Source of the DNA: Lentilactobacillus raoultii
Lineage (GTDB): Bacteria > Bacillota > Bacilli > Lactobacillales > Lactobacillaceae
DNA length: 64,000 nucleotides
Direction: 5' to 3'
Assembly (NCBI RefSeq): GCF_900411375.1
Contig: NZ_LS422998.1
Span: 49,525 to 113,524, forward strand
The translations under genes were made by a program, and so were the position numbers. The notes under the pieces are model-generated. The model saw nothing but the letters and a program-made list of their open reading frames with translations. It did not search any database and had not been told where the DNA came from. Below are positions 1-8,093 of this stretch, in pieces (position 1 is the first letter of the stretch; each line of letters starts with the position of its first letter).

Positions 1-553
1 CGAACGCCTGCATCAAAGTCAAAAATGACGATTGGTTAAAGATGCCAATGCCGGTTTGAATCAAGTCATAATTTGAGTGGGTAAAAGCATGATAAATTCG
101 AGCCATAATTTGAGAGTCGGGCCGGCTGTCGCTATCAATCACACCGATAAGGGTTCGCCGTGAATTGAGGTTGAGTGACTCGACCCAGGCCAATGCGTTG
201 TTTAAGGCCATTCCCTTTCCCTTTTGGGCATTCGGAAAATGCCGAAAAATAATTTTGAGGCCTGGCTGATGGGCGAGGCCTTTTAGTTTTTGGGTGGTGC
301 CATCTTGTGAGGCATCGTCAATGACGACCAAAGTTGTTTCGACTGACAAACCGTTAAGAGAATTCAATAATCTCTTAACGGTTTGAACAATTGTCTGAAC
401 TTCATTTAAAGCGGGAACAAAAACGAACAGATGATCAAAACTTCTGACCGGATCGTCCGTGTAGTGTTGGATATCATGTTTGTCCCGCATGGCTGTGAAC
501 AGGTTCCAAATACTGAAACCCACAGCGTCTAACAGTGAAAGCCATAATAACAA
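1..553 (-). CDS. Family 2 glycosyltransferase, membrane-associated (partial)
   Basis: The reading frame runs off the left edge, so only about the first 184 residues are visible. It begins with a hydrophobic segment, followed by a GT-A fold start with FVFVPALNE, a VVIDDASQDGT nucleotide-sugar binding motif, a QKGKGMALNNA segment and a DSDSRPD metal-binding DxD-type motif. These are typical of processive or lipid-linked GT2 enzymes that transfer sugars from NDP-sugars at the membrane. No ATG lies upstream before an in-frame stop, so I place the start at TTG (551-553); an AAGGGGG sequence lies about 27 bases upstream, which is far, and a rare ATT/ATA start closer to it is possible. Acceptor and product cannot be told from this fragment. 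Confidence 0.75.
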   Translation of the reverse strand, partial: MLLWLSLLDAVGFSIWNLFTAMRDKHDIQHYTDDPVRSFDHLFVFVPALNEVQTIVQTVKRLLNSLNGLSVETTLVVIDDASQDGTTQKLKGLAHQPGLKIIFRHFPNAQKGKGMALNNALAWVESLNLNSRRTLIGVIDSDSRPDSQIMARIYHAFTHSNYDLIQTGIGIFNQSSFLTLMQAF

Positions 554-698
554 ATAAATAAGGATTGAAATATAGTTAACCCCCTTAATATATAACGCCG
601 GTATACAATTAACTTATATAAAATAAAGTCTTGTTTAATACATTAGTGTATCATGAGATACCTAACGATTGAAAGGGGGATTTGCTTTTAATGAATTT

Positions 699-744
699 AA
701 AACAGGTCAGTTCCTCCGATTATGGGATGAACTGACCTGTTTTT
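699..744. terminator. Bidirectional intrinsic terminator
   Basis: A perfect 15-bp inverted repeat (AAAACAGGTCAGTTC and its complement) encloses a 15-base loop and ends in T runs on both strands. It ends the secreted-protein gene at 768-1130 on the minus strand. A 14-codon ORF from ATG 691 runs into the stem and is probably not a gene. Confidence 0.8.
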
Positions 745-767
745 AAATGGTGGGCATCAAATGCTCC

Positions 768-1130
768 TTAGTCTTTAGCCAAAATTTGTTGCTTAACCCA
801 GCCATGTTTTTCAACAATGTAGTAGAAAAGTTGGGAGTGCCCCTGGCGATCCTTGACGTGGGTTTTGCGTAGAGCATGGTAACTTTGGCCCTGGGTTAAC
901 GTTGCTTTTGGTTTGTAGACGATACTTTCACCGTCGTTTTTAAGCAACGCTTGATAAACCTTGGCAGTGCTTTTTTTAACGTGATACCGTTTGGGGTGAG
1001 TGAATGTTTGACTGTGGTTGGTTATCTTATAAGTTTGAGCCGGTTTTTGAGCAGCTTTAACAGTGGTGGCAGTTAAAGTCACTAAGCTAACGGCAACTAA
1101 TAATGGCGTTGCGAAGCTTCTTTTTGACAT
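768..1130 (-). CDS. Small secreted protein of unknown function
   Basis: The product is about 120 residues with a clear Sec signal peptide (MSKRSFATPLLVAVSLV then a small-residue cleavage region near TVKAAQ). The mature part is basic and rich in Tyr, His and Lys, ending in a WVKQQ motif like the surface-layer/GW-type repeats common in secreted lactobacillus proteins. I chose the ATG at 1130 because GGAAAGG lies about 9 bases before it; an in-frame ATG three codons upstream sits directly on that Shine-Dalgarno. It is monocistronic. A cell-wall-associated role is inferred from the signal peptide only. Confidence 0.6.
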   Translation of the reverse strand: MSKRSFATPLLVAVSLVTLTATTVKAAQKPAQTYKITNHSQTFTHPKRYHVKKSTAKVYQALLKNDGESIVYKPKATLTQGQSYHALRKTHVKDRQGHSQLFYYIVEKHGWVKQQILAKD

Positions 1131-1356
1131 ATCATGCATCCTTTCCAGTATTCAATTGGCTATCGATCTACTTACCGAGTAGGTTACAGGATAATTTCTC
1201 TTGTCGCAAGGTCCCATTTTTTGAAATATTTGTCAGTTATCGTCATAATTAACCAGATTACTGACAAAAAGTAAGAAAAATTGATACAATTTGATGACTT
1301 TGTCACAATTTTTATTTCATTATCTTATAATAAAAGAAGAAGGAGGAATGTCGGAA

Positions 1357-1638
1357 ATGAAATTACCTGAACTGATTCTCCAACTGCAACTATCGTTTGA
1401 GGACTATAATCAAGCGGCAAAAAAACAGGATCTGGACGCGTACTACGTAGAAGATTTAAATGGCATGGCAACGGTTCACAGCAGCCGTAGTAAGCTATAT
1501 TTTGAGATTCCCCATGATTTACCCAGGCTGATGACCCACCTTAAGAAAAACGCTCAGAACAACGAGTGCACGATGGGAACACTGGCGGATTTAGAAAAAA
1601 TTGAGAAAAAGTTAGTGGCTGGTCAGTCAAGAAGTTAG
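1357..1638 (+). CDS. Small cytosolic protein, paralogue of the gene at 54403
   Basis: This 93-residue acidic protein has no signal peptide or membrane segment. It shares a spaced pattern with the product at 54403-54690: a Phe..Tyr/Phe-Asn helix near the N-terminus, a Tyr-Val..Leu-Asn strand, a Pro-x-Asp-(L/F)-Pro-(R/K)-Leu motif and a Gly-Thr-x3-Leu-x-Lys C-terminal helix. That makes the two likely paralogues of one uncharacterised family. The start ATG 1357 is preceded by GGAGG at a spacing of about 10; ATG 1348 is in frame but too close to the ribosome site. Function unknown. Confidence 0.6.
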   Translation: MKLPELILQLQLSFEDYNQAAKKQDLDAYYVEDLNGMATVHSSRSKLYFEIPHDLPRLMTHLKKNAQNNECTMGTLADLEKIEKKLVAGQSRS

Positions 1639-1668
1639 CAATATTGATATCGTTACAATCATTAAAAA

Positions 1669-1702
1669 GATTCCGAGAGCGTTAATGCTTTCGGAATTTT
1701 TT
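1669..1702 (+). terminator. Intrinsic terminator
   Basis: An ATTCCGAGAGC arm pairs with GCTTTCGGAAT around a 6-base loop and is followed by a run of T. It closes the gene at 1357-1638. Confidence 0.8.
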
Positions 1703-1842
1703 CGTCATATTTGTAGATGACCCGGTAAGATTTAAAAAAATAATGATTTTACTAAAAAATCATACTGACACGGCATCTCCTTTATTCTATAATTATTATA
1801 TTGGTATTACTTGAAAACATTTAATCAAGTGGGGGAATGATC

Positions 1843-3300
1843 ATGGCATCAAGTAATGGCGGGCAACCGCAAGCAGTGGCTTTTTGTCCTAATTGTGGCC
1901 AGAAGGTTGCAACCAGCGATGAATTTTGCCCTAACTGTGGGTATCATTTAGCAGCATACCGAAAGGGACAATTGTCTCAACCGGCAGCTCCAGCTGGTAA
2001 GTCAGCCAAAAGTAAAAAGAAATTGTTTAGTCGAACTGGTAAAAAGCAACTCAGCAAGCGTCAAAAAAGACGTAAGCGATTAATTAGCTTAGGTTTGGTA
2101 CTGGTTGCTGGAGTGGCCGGATTGATTGGCTATGGGGAGTATTATTATTCAAAGGCCAATACATTAAATCGACTTGTCCGATCAGTGAAAAGACATCAGG
2201 GGGTACATACTTACTTTTACACTAAAGATCCGACATTAAAAGTTAGTCGGGCAACATTGCAACCCTTGTTTAGATATTTTCAGGATAATCCTAAAGCTTT
2301 GGCTGCATTTAAGCAACAGCTGAAGACTTTGGGTAAATTTGATAATAACCGGCTTGAATATCGTCAAAATGGTCATCACTTTTTAATCTTGCCAAAGTAT
2401 CAAGTTCAAATTAGGCCGGTATATGCATCATTAAGTGTTAACAAGAAGAATGCCAAGCCCAAACAGGATGGTCAGTTAATTGCAACTTCCAATTCGACCC
2501 ATTTTGTGAAGAAAATCGGCCCATTGGTTCCTGGTAACTATCAGTTGTCCAGTTCGGCAAATATTAACGGTCACCAACTTTCGAATAATAATACTTATCA
2601 TTTAAATACCGGTCAACAGACGATTCCACTAACTTTAAAGACCGTTACTTTTAATGTTCACGGCCCGCAAGGCACAGAAGTTGTCATTAATTCGAAAGAT
2701 CAGGGAAGAATTGGGACAACTGGTGTCATGAACTTCAAGGATTTCCCATGGACGCAAGAAATTAAAGTCCAAGGCATTTATCAGACTGGCAAGCAGAGTG
2801 TGACATCTCAGTCAAGAATGATTAGCGATCGAAATGGCGATCATGATGTGACACTGCCATTTAAAGGACTGGTTAGCTATGATGATGCCGACACGTTGTT
2901 GAGTAATCTATGTGATGCAACGTCTGGCTTGAGTAATAATGGGGATCTTGCGGATGCTACCGATGATGATGGGGATGATTTATCATCTTTCTTTGTTGGT
3001 GGTGAATCGGATACCAATTATCTCCAATTTGAAAAAATGGGGAAAGGCTATTATAACGACGATGACATTGATGGGACGGACATGAGTGAAACAATCGATA
3101 CGATTAAACTCAGTTCCCAGAACAGTAGTGACGTGACGTTTGACTTAAAATATAAATTTGATGCCGGCGACCATTATCATATTCAAGTTTTTCGTTATAC
3201 TGCCAATGTGGTAGTAAATGGTGACGACAGTGATCAGCCGTTGCAGATCAGTTCAATGTCGGGCGCCCAAAAAGTGGATGATTATGACGAAGACGAGTAA
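1843..3300 (+). CDS. Zinc-ribbon membrane protein, TcaA/YvbJ-like
   Basis: The 485-residue product starts with a double-CxxC zinc ribbon (CPNCGQKV and CPNCGYHL), then a Lys/Arg-rich stretch, one transmembrane helix near residues 85-105 (LISLGLVLVAGVAGLIGYG), and a long extracellular part. The C-terminal 130 residues are Asp-rich and end in DDYDEDE. This order (cytosolic ribbon, basic linker, one helix, exported repeats) matches the TcaA/YvbJ family, which in staphylococci affects wall teichoic acid and glycopeptide response; transfer of that role here is inference. ATG 1843 is preferred because the GGGGGA site abuts the in-frame ATG at 1837. It heads a three-gene zinc-ribbon run. Confidence 0.7.
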   Translation: MASSNGGQPQAVAFCPNCGQKVATSDEFCPNCGYHLAAYRKGQLSQPAAPAGKSAKSKKKLFSRTGKKQLSKRQKRRKRLISLGLVLVAGVAGLIGYGEYYYSKANTLNRLVRSVKRHQGVHTYFYTKDPTLKVSRATLQPLFRYFQDNPKALAAFKQQLKTLGKFDNNRLEYRQNGHHFLILPKYQVQIRPVYASLSVNKKNAKPKQDGQLIATSNSTHFVKKIGPLVPGNYQLSSSANINGHQLSNNNTYHLNTGQQTIPLTLKTVTFNVHGPQGTEVVINSKDQGRIGTTGVMNFKDFPWTQEIKVQGIYQTGKQSVTSQSRMISDRNGDHDVTLPFKGLVSYDDADTLLSNLCDATSGLSNNGDLADATDDDGDDLSSFFVGGESDTNYLQFEKMGKGYYNDDDIDGTDMSETIDTIKLSSQNSSDVTFDLKYKFDAGDHYHIQVFRYTANVVVNGDDSDQPLQISSMSGAQKVDDYDEDE

Positions 3301-3328
3301 CTGATTTTGAACAAAGGTGGCAATGATA

Positions 3329-3976
3329 ATGGAAAATGAAAGTAAATTTTGTCCCAAATGCGGGACTAAGGTCAAAGCAGATGCCAAATTTTGCCCCAAG
3401 TGTGGGAATAAGTTTATTGATATGGTGGCCGGAAATTCTGAATCAGAGGAATCGGAGAGACCAGCACCACAACCCTTGAGAAGTACGGGTAAGAAGTCCT
3501 TTCGACATCGAAACTGGTTGATTGCGGGCATCATCACAGCGGTACTTCTCGTGGTGACGATTACGATTGCCGGTTCAATCATTACTAAGCAACAGACACA
3601 AGCAAAAAAAGCAGCTATGATTCAATCGTCTCAGTTAAAAGAAAGCATTAAAAAGAAAAAGCAAGCCAAAGAAAATCATATCGAAAAACAATTAGCGCAT
3701 GAGTCGGTAGATGTGGTCACCGATATGATTCAAAATGATTGGGATTTGGATGCTGAATGTGACGATGTGACGATCACTTCAAGCTACGGTGACAACCAAT
3801 ATGGTGGGTACGCCAGTGTTTCAGATGATGATGGTGATCAAACGACGGTTGATGTCACTGTTACCAATGTCAAATATGATCATAATGTGTCAGTTGAAAT
3901 TGACGGCGACGGACATGATACATTGGATAATACGTTCAATACTTATGACGATGAAGATGATGTAGATGATTATTAA
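3329..3976 (+). CDS. Zinc-ribbon single-pass membrane protein
   Basis: The product is about 215 residues with an N-terminal ribbon (CPKCGTKV..CPKCGNKF), a membrane helix near residues 55-75 (WLIAGIITAVLLVVTITIAG), a short Lys/Gln-rich coiled stretch and an acidic extracellular C-terminus ending DDEDDVDDY. It follows the 1843 gene by 28 bases and shares its architecture, so the two are likely one operon and perhaps partners. ATG 3329 is chosen for its spacing to AAAGGTGG; GTG 3317 and ATG 3323 are also in frame. The exact function is unknown. Confidence 0.65.
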   Translation: MENESKFCPKCGTKVKADAKFCPKCGNKFIDMVAGNSESEESERPAPQPLRSTGKKSFRHRNWLIAGIITAVLLVVTITIAGSIITKQQTQAKKAAMIQSSQLKESIKKKKQAKENHIEKQLAHESVDVVTDMIQNDWDLDAECDDVTITSSYGDNQYGGYASVSDDDGDQTTVDVTVTNVKYDHNVSVEIDGDGHDTLDNTFNTYDDEDDVDDY

Positions 3977-3996
3977 TCTGAAAAGAGTGATTGAAG

Positions 3997-4458
3997 ATGC
4001 TTAGTGAAGTCTATCGAATTTGCGCCAAATGTGCGACTGCCAATGAAGTGACCGCCAACTTTTGCTTGAAGTGTGGGACTAAGCTAACAGCAGCTGATGA
4101 AAAACCACTTTTAAAACATGGTGGTCAGTTTGGGGATGCACTGGATAAACTATCCCTAACTAAGGAAGAGCATCAGGCAGCCAAAAATCTTATTATTTTG
4201 GCCGGCCCAATTCCTCAAGGGTACGTTTTTTCCGATATGGTTTATGCGAATGTTGAGAGCGATGCCAGTCAATCGGACCAATTGATGATGACCAAATTAG
4301 TGCAGAATTTGTACCGCAGCTTATACAGTTTGCAACTAAGTGGAGTGGCGAATTTAAAGATTGTTCCTACGGTGAGTTCCAGTGGTCTTTCAAGCACGCG
4401 GCGCCATTTACTGGCATATGGGGATGGCTTTAAGGCGATTGCCCAGTCCCAGTCTTAA
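3997..4458 (+). CDS. Zinc-ribbon soluble protein, third gene of the run
   Basis: This 153-residue protein has an N-terminal ribbon (CAKCATANEVTANFCLKCG) but no membrane helix. The remaining part is a soluble alpha/beta domain that I do not recognise, with ILAGPIPQGYVFSDMVYANVE as its most hydrophobic stretch. It follows the 3329 gene by 20 bases and ends at a strong terminator, so it is the last gene of the zinc-ribbon operon. It may be a cytosolic partner of the two membrane ribbon proteins; that is inferred from position only. Confidence 0.6.
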   Translation: MLSEVYRICAKCATANEVTANFCLKCGTKLTAADEKPLLKHGGQFGDALDKLSLTKEEHQAAKNLIILAGPIPQGYVFSDMVYANVESDASQSDQLMMTKLVQNLYRSLYSLQLSGVANLKIVPTVSSSGLSSTRRHLLAYGDGFKAIAQSQS

Positions 4459-4470
4459 CCTATGGATTGC

Positions 4471-4513
4471 AAAAAAGCAGCTGAGCAGGTAAATTCCTGT
4501 CCAGCTGCTTTTT
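4471..4513. terminator. Bidirectional intrinsic terminator
   Basis: AAAGCAGCTG pairs with CAGCTGCTTT with an inner CAGG/CCTG stem and T runs on both sides. It sits between the converging zinc-ribbon operon and rpmG. Confidence 0.8.
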
Positions 4514-4533
4514 ACAACTAATGATGATTCTAA

Positions 4534-4683
4534 TTAGTTTTTCTTTTCTTCAAATAATACTTTTCGTCTGAGCTTTGGTGAGTACTTCATCAATTTCAAA
4601 CGATCGGGATTATTTCGGCGATTTTTGGAAGTCAAATATTCCTCGCCAGTTTCCTTACTACGTAAAACAACGTGAATGCGCAT
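4534..4683 (-). CDS. rpmG: 50S ribosomal protein L33, C-minus type
   Basis: The 49-residue product ([16 protein letters not shown]...) is ribosomal protein L33 of the large subunit. It contains no cysteine, so it is the zinc-free form that replaces the CxxC form when zinc is short in many Firmicutes. Start ATG 4683 is preceded by AAAGGAGTGA; a longer reading frame upstream of it is not supported. I looked for a Zur operator in front of it and found none that is convincing. A zinc-binding paralogue would be expected elsewhere in the genome. Confidence 0.9.
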   Translation of the reverse strand: MRIHVVLRSKETGEEYLTSKNRRNNPDRLKLMKYSPKLRRKVLFEEKKN

Positions 4684-4886
4684 TAGACTCACTCCTTTAA
4701 AAAGATAGCAATACATACTATTCAAATATAAAGCATTTCGCAAATTTGTCAATACCATAACTTGGCTGACCAAATCAAATTGGCTAATTTGCGGGATTAA
4801 GCAAAAATTAATTTTTAACAGTTACTTTGAAAAAGTGGCCTAAAGCGATTACGATAAACTTGAAATTAATTTCAAAGGAAGTGTAA

Positions 4887-5741
4887 ATGGTGCGCATCGG
4901 CTTTGTTTCAGATTTACATGTTGATTTTAATCGGCAGCATGATTTCATTTCGACGCTGACCGAGTTGGTTGCTAAAAAGCATTTGGACCGGCTGGTTATT
5001 ATGGGGGATACGGCAAATGGCCTTGAGCGAAATTTGGCTTTTGATGATCAATTAGCCGCCAAACTGCCGGTGCCATTTCAAACCCTAATTGGCAATCATG
5101 ATCTATATGTCGATCATCCGCGGCAAAAAACGGTTAGCCAGATTCAACGAGCATCCCGTGAAGCTTATCGTCAATTGAATCAGTTGCCATTTTCACTGAC
5201 ACAACATCCATTAAAGACGGCTCACTGGGTAATTACAGGCATTAACGGGTGGTATGATGACACCTTTGCCAGCCGTTTTACCGAGCAACGCGGCCCAAAG
5301 TTGGCAACTAACTGGATTGCGCGCCACGTTTGGCCGGATCAGCTGTACATCAACGGTAACCAAATTGATTACTACCGCGATCGACGCTGGGTCATTTCTC
5401 AAATATTTGATTGGCAGCACCAGATTAATCAACTCTCGCTGGGAAATCGAAAGTTATTGGTGGCAATGCATATGCTGCCGACTAAAAAGTTGGTTAAAAG
5501 CTTGCCTATCCCGTTCTATGATCGATTCTTGTATCAGCTCGGCAGTGAACGGTATCGGGAAATCTTTGAACAAAATCACGTTAGTCGATCACTAAGTGGC
5601 CATTCTCATATGCCTAAAATTATTCGCTATCGAGGCATTGATTATCAAAACATTTCGTTAGGATATGATTTCCAATGGCAAGATCCAGCCGATGCGTTAG
5701 GTGAACTTGAGCGGGTCATGTTTATTTTGGAGGATGATTGA
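4887..5741 (+). CDS. Calcineurin-like metallophosphoesterase
   Basis: The 284-residue protein carries the full set of metallophosphoesterase motifs in order: SDLHVDF (Asp9, His11), a GDTANG block, GNHDLY, an AMHMLP histidine and SGHSHMP near the C-terminus. These bind two metal ions and hydrolyse a phosphoester. The substrate (nucleotide, protein or other) is not evident. AAAGGAAG precedes ATG 4887. A small ORF overlaps its stop codon and may be translationally coupled. Confidence 0.85.
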   Translation: MVRIGFVSDLHVDFNRQHDFISTLTELVAKKHLDRLVIMGDTANGLERNLAFDDQLAAKLPVPFQTLIGNHDLYVDHPRQKTVSQIQRASREAYRQLNQLPFSLTQHPLKTAHWVITGINGWYDDTFASRFTEQRGPKLATNWIARHVWPDQLYINGNQIDYYRDRRWVISQIFDWQHQINQLSLGNRKLLVAMHMLPTKKLVKSLPIPFYDRFLYQLGSERYREIFEQNHVSRSLSGHSHMPKIIRYRGIDYQNISLGYDFQWQDPADALGELERVMFILEDD

Positions 5742-5826
5742 ATTGAAAGATTTAGAAATACTTTATTGTGATTTAGCTTATTTTTTAGCTAAACGTTGGC
5801 ATGTTCATCGAAAAAAACATTACTAA
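5734..5826 (+). CDS. Possible 30-residue coupled small ORF
   Basis: An ATG inside the last codons of the phosphoesterase overlaps its TGA stop and opens a 30-codon frame ending at TAA 5824-5826. GGAGG at 5729-5733 could serve ATG 5734 or, with better spacing, TTG 5743 (27 residues). The predicted peptide is amphipathic with a basic His-rich tail (RWHVHRKKHY). A terminator follows directly, so it would be cotranscribed. It may be real or chance; no homologue is recognised. Confidence 0.35.
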   Translation: MIELKDLEILYCDLAYFLAKRWHVHRKKHY

Positions 5827-5876
5827 AATGGAGAAAGCATTAGGCTTTAAGGCCACAACTGCTCTCTCCATTATTT
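5827..5876 (+). terminator. Intrinsic terminator
   Basis: AATGGAGAAAGCA pairs with TGCTCTCTCCATT and is followed by ATTTAAT. It ends the phosphoesterase transcript. Confidence 0.7.
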
Positions 5877-5905
5877 AATATCTAAAAGGATTTTGAAACT
5901 TAAAA

Positions 5906-7327
5906 TTAGTTTGAATTTTGGGTAGCAACGGCTTGATTGCCGGCGTTTTCTTTTTCGGAATCCAGTCGTTTCAACCCGATGCCGGTAAATCCGCTCAGGA
6001 GCGAAAAGACTGGGCAAAGGAGACTGAAGAAGACAAATGGCAGGTAAGTCATCGTTGGAACACCTAACGTGTTGGCGATGAAGACACCGCCGACACCCCA
6101 TGGTACTAAGTAGTTGAGGACGGTCCCCCCGTCTTCAAGAACCCGCCCCAGTGCGGCACTTGCCAAACCACCTTTGTTAAAGGTTTGTTTAAAAGCTCGT
6201 CCCGGTAGGATAATTGAGAGAAATTGTTCACCAACAAAGATATTAACGCCAATGCAGGCAAGCAGAGCAGCGGTAATCAACTTAGCGGCACTGTTTAACT
6301 TGGAAGCCAATGGTGACATCACCGCGCTGATTAACCCAAAGTGGACCAGTAGCCCGCCTAGCGACAAGGTTAAGACGATCAGGGCAACGGTTGGCATCAT
6401 GCTGACAATGCCGCCACGGGATAGGAGTAAATTAACTTCGTGGTTGGATGTTTTGGCAACGAAACCATTTGTAATAATATTGCTGGCTTTGGTGATGGTT
6501 AACTGAGGGTTGTTCATAAACATCATTCCCGCTGAAACAAAGATGTTTAGAAGCATAGTTGGAATAGCGGCCATTTTGAAAGCGGCACAAGCAAAAACCA
6601 ACACAATTGGAATCAACGAAATAATTGAAATGTGAAAATCTTGATTAAGTGCCGTGACGGTTGTGGTGATTTTAGCCATGTCTGCGTGATTATGCCCCAT
6701 CCCCAGGAGTGCAAAAGCAAGGGTTGAAATGGTCGCTGCTGGAAGAGTTGACCATAAAATGGTTTTCATATGATTAAATAAATCCGTGTCAACAACGGCC
6801 GCCGCCAGGTTATTGGTTTCGGATAACGGAGACAACTTATCGCCGAAAGTGCCGCCGGCAATAATGGCACCGGCAACCAAGGCTGGATTGAAATTCATAG
6901 TGACGCCAATGCCAAAGAAGGCGATGCCTACGGTTGATACAACGGTAAAACAGCTACCGACTGCCGCACCAACTAGTGAGCACACCAGAAAAACGGTTGG
7001 CAGGAACCATTGTGCGCTAATGGCTTTAAAGCCAATCACCATCAGAGTTGGAATGGTACCGGCAGCGATCCAAGTACTGATCATGGCACCAATTAAAATG
7101 AAAATGACGATTGGGATAATCCCTTTATCAATTCCATCTTTAATACCGGCGTTAATTGCCTGCCAATCAAAGCCCCGAACTTTAGCCCAGAAGATGGCGA
7201 CGGTAATTGCCAAAAGGACTGGGACTTGTGGAGAAAGGCCAAAACCGATTACACCAATCCCCATAATTGCTAAAATTACCATTAATACAAGTGCTGCTTC
7301 ACCTAAACCTAATTTGTTTTTTGTCAT
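5906..7327 (-). CDS. NhaC-family Na+/H+ antiporter, probable amino-acid (tyrosine) transporter
   Basis: The 473-residue product is a polytopic membrane protein with about 11-12 helices and NhaC-family signatures (the GTFGDKLSPLSETNN segment around residues 160-175 and a second SRGGIVSMM block). NhaC-type proteins exchange Na+ and H+, and some members exchange organic acids or amino acids. A complete T-box leader with a UAC specifier precedes it, which suggests control by uncharged tRNA-Tyr and therefore a tyrosine-uptake role, as proposed for YheL-type NhaC proteins in other Firmicutes. The ribosome site is GAGG about 9 bases before ATG 7327. Confidence 0.8.
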   Translation of the reverse strand: MTKNKLGLGEAALVLMVILAIMGIGVIGFGLSPQVPVLLAITVAIFWAKVRGFDWQAINAGIKDGIDKGIIPIVIFILIGAMISTWIAAGTIPTLMVIGFKAISAQWFLPTVFLVCSLVGAAVGSCFTVVSTVGIAFFGIGVTMNFNPALVAGAIIAGGTFGDKLSPLSETNNLAAAVVDTDLFNHMKTILWSTLPAATISTLAFALLGMGHNHADMAKITTTVTALNQDFHISIISLIPIVLVFACAAFKMAAIPTMLLNIFVSAGMMFMNNPQLTITKASNIITNGFVAKTSNHEVNLLLSRGGIVSMMPTVALIVLTLSLGGLLVHFGLISAVMSPLASKLNSAAKLITAALLACIGVNIFVGEQFLSIILPGRAFKQTFNKGGLASAALGRVLEDGGTVLNYLVPWGVGGVFIANTLGVPTMTYLPFVFFSLLCPVFSLLSGFTGIGLKRLDSEKENAGNQAVATQNSN

Positions 7328-7450
7328 ATTGATTAACCTCGTTTTTTAAATTATATTTTTAACGTCACTGCTAAAACTTGGTCAATCAATATCGTGCCAA
7401 GCCCCCGTTAGTCGATCGTGTCAACCTCAACATCCCTTTCTATAAAGTCA

Positions 7451-7698
7451 AAAAATCGTCCCGATTACAAATTACTGTAATCGGGACGATTTTTACCGTG
7501 GTACCACCCAACTTGCGTTTTAAAAAAGAAAACGCCGCTCACTAGAAGATAATGGCATCTAGTTATTGCCCATTGCCGATGATAGACGGTATTTCGTGAA
7601 ACCTTACCCTGATCGGTTTGCAGCAACCACCGACTTCCTGACACCCAGATAAGGACCTACTTCAATGTCACTCGACTTTAAATATTGGGATAAGTATA
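7451..7698 (-). promoter_or_regulatory. T-box leader, tyrosine type (specifier UAC)
   Basis: Read on the minus strand, the leader has an AGUA loop motif, a Stem I whose 3' side reads CACGAAAUACC, the T-box GGGTGGTACCACGG (complement at 7496-7509) and a strong terminator stem (7451-7495, perfect ATCGTCCCGATTAC arm plus T run). Using the usual GAA-N-specifier spacing seen in glyQS-type leaders, the specifier is UAC at 7589-7591, a Tyr codon. The UGGU bulge fits a tRNA ending ACCA. The leader would let RNA polymerase continue into the NhaC gene when tRNA-Tyr is uncharged. Confidence 0.85.
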
Positions 7699-7721
7699 GA
7701 ACGTGTGGAGAAAAAAAGCAA
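7693..7721 (-). promoter_or_regulatory. Promoter of the Tyr T-box / NhaC transcript
   Basis: On the minus strand a TTGCTT -35 box and a TATACT -10 box are separated by 17 bases. The -35 overlaps the first base of the neighbouring structured repeat. Confidence 0.55.
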
Positions 7722-7840
7722 GTGAGTGGAGCAAAGCGGTTAGCACCCGGAGGATAAGGCGTCGATTGGGGAAATCCTGATTTTGGATTTTTCCGATCGA
7801 TCCCTTATCCTCCGGGTGCTGCTTTGAGGAACTGTCCTAA
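7721..7840 (+). repeat. Structured intergenic repeat, copy 1
   Basis: First of four tandem units. It opens with AGTGAGTGGA and closes with ACTGTCCTAA. Most of the unit folds as one hairpin: an 18-base arm AGCACCCGGAGGATAAGG is perfectly complementary to the other side, and CAAAGC at the base pairs with GCTTTG. The tip is a GGAAATCC/GGATTTTTCC-type stem. Other copies keep the pairing with different arm sequences. Confidence 0.85.
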
Positions 7841-7843
7841 GCG

Positions 7844-7965
7844 AGTGAGTGGATTCAAGCGGTTAAATGACGAAGACCAAGGCGTTCATTTGTGAAAAGC
7901 CCGGTTTTGGCTTTTTGCGAATGAATCCCTTGGACGCAGTCATTTGCTTGAAGGAGCTGTCCTAG
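7844..7965 (+). repeat. Structured intergenic repeat, copy 2
   Basis: Same frame (AGTGAGTGGATTCAAGC ... GCTTGAAGGAGCTGTCCTA) but with different arms: AAATGAC/GTCATTT, CCAAGG/CCTTGG, TTCATTTG/CGAATGAA and AAAGCC/GGCTTT. Base arm TTCAAGC pairs with GCTTGAA. Confidence 0.85.
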
Positions 7966-7969
7966 GAAA

Positions 7970-8089
7970 AGTGAGCGGATCCAAGCGGTTAGACTCCGGA
8001 ATGTAAGGCGTTAGATGGGGAAATCCTGGGCCTGGATTTTTTCATCTAATCCCTTACGTGCAGGGGTCTGCTTGGAGGAGCTGTCCTAA
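7970..8089 (+). repeat. Structured intergenic repeat, copy 3
   Basis: Opens AGTGAGCGGATCCAAGC and closes GCTTGGAGGAGCTGTCCTAA, so the base arm TCCAAGC still pairs with GCTTGGA. Distal arms TTAGATG/CATCTAA and GTAAGG/CCTTAC also pair. Confidence 0.85.
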
Positions 8090-8093
8090 TAAC

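Noticed and set aside
691..735. 14-codon ORF with GAAAGGGGG upstream
   Set aside because: It runs into the terminator stem of the minus-strand gene; a peptide cannot be supported.
4684..4886. Zur operator upstream of the C-minus L33 gene
   Set aside because: Only a partial GATTACGATAA stretch is present (around 4849) and it faces the phosphoesterase gene; the palindrome is incomplete.
6786..7349. Long plus-strand ORF antisense to the NhaC gene
   Set aside because: It lies fully within a well-supported minus-strand gene, has no ribosome site or known motif, and reflects GC/codon bias on the opposite strand.
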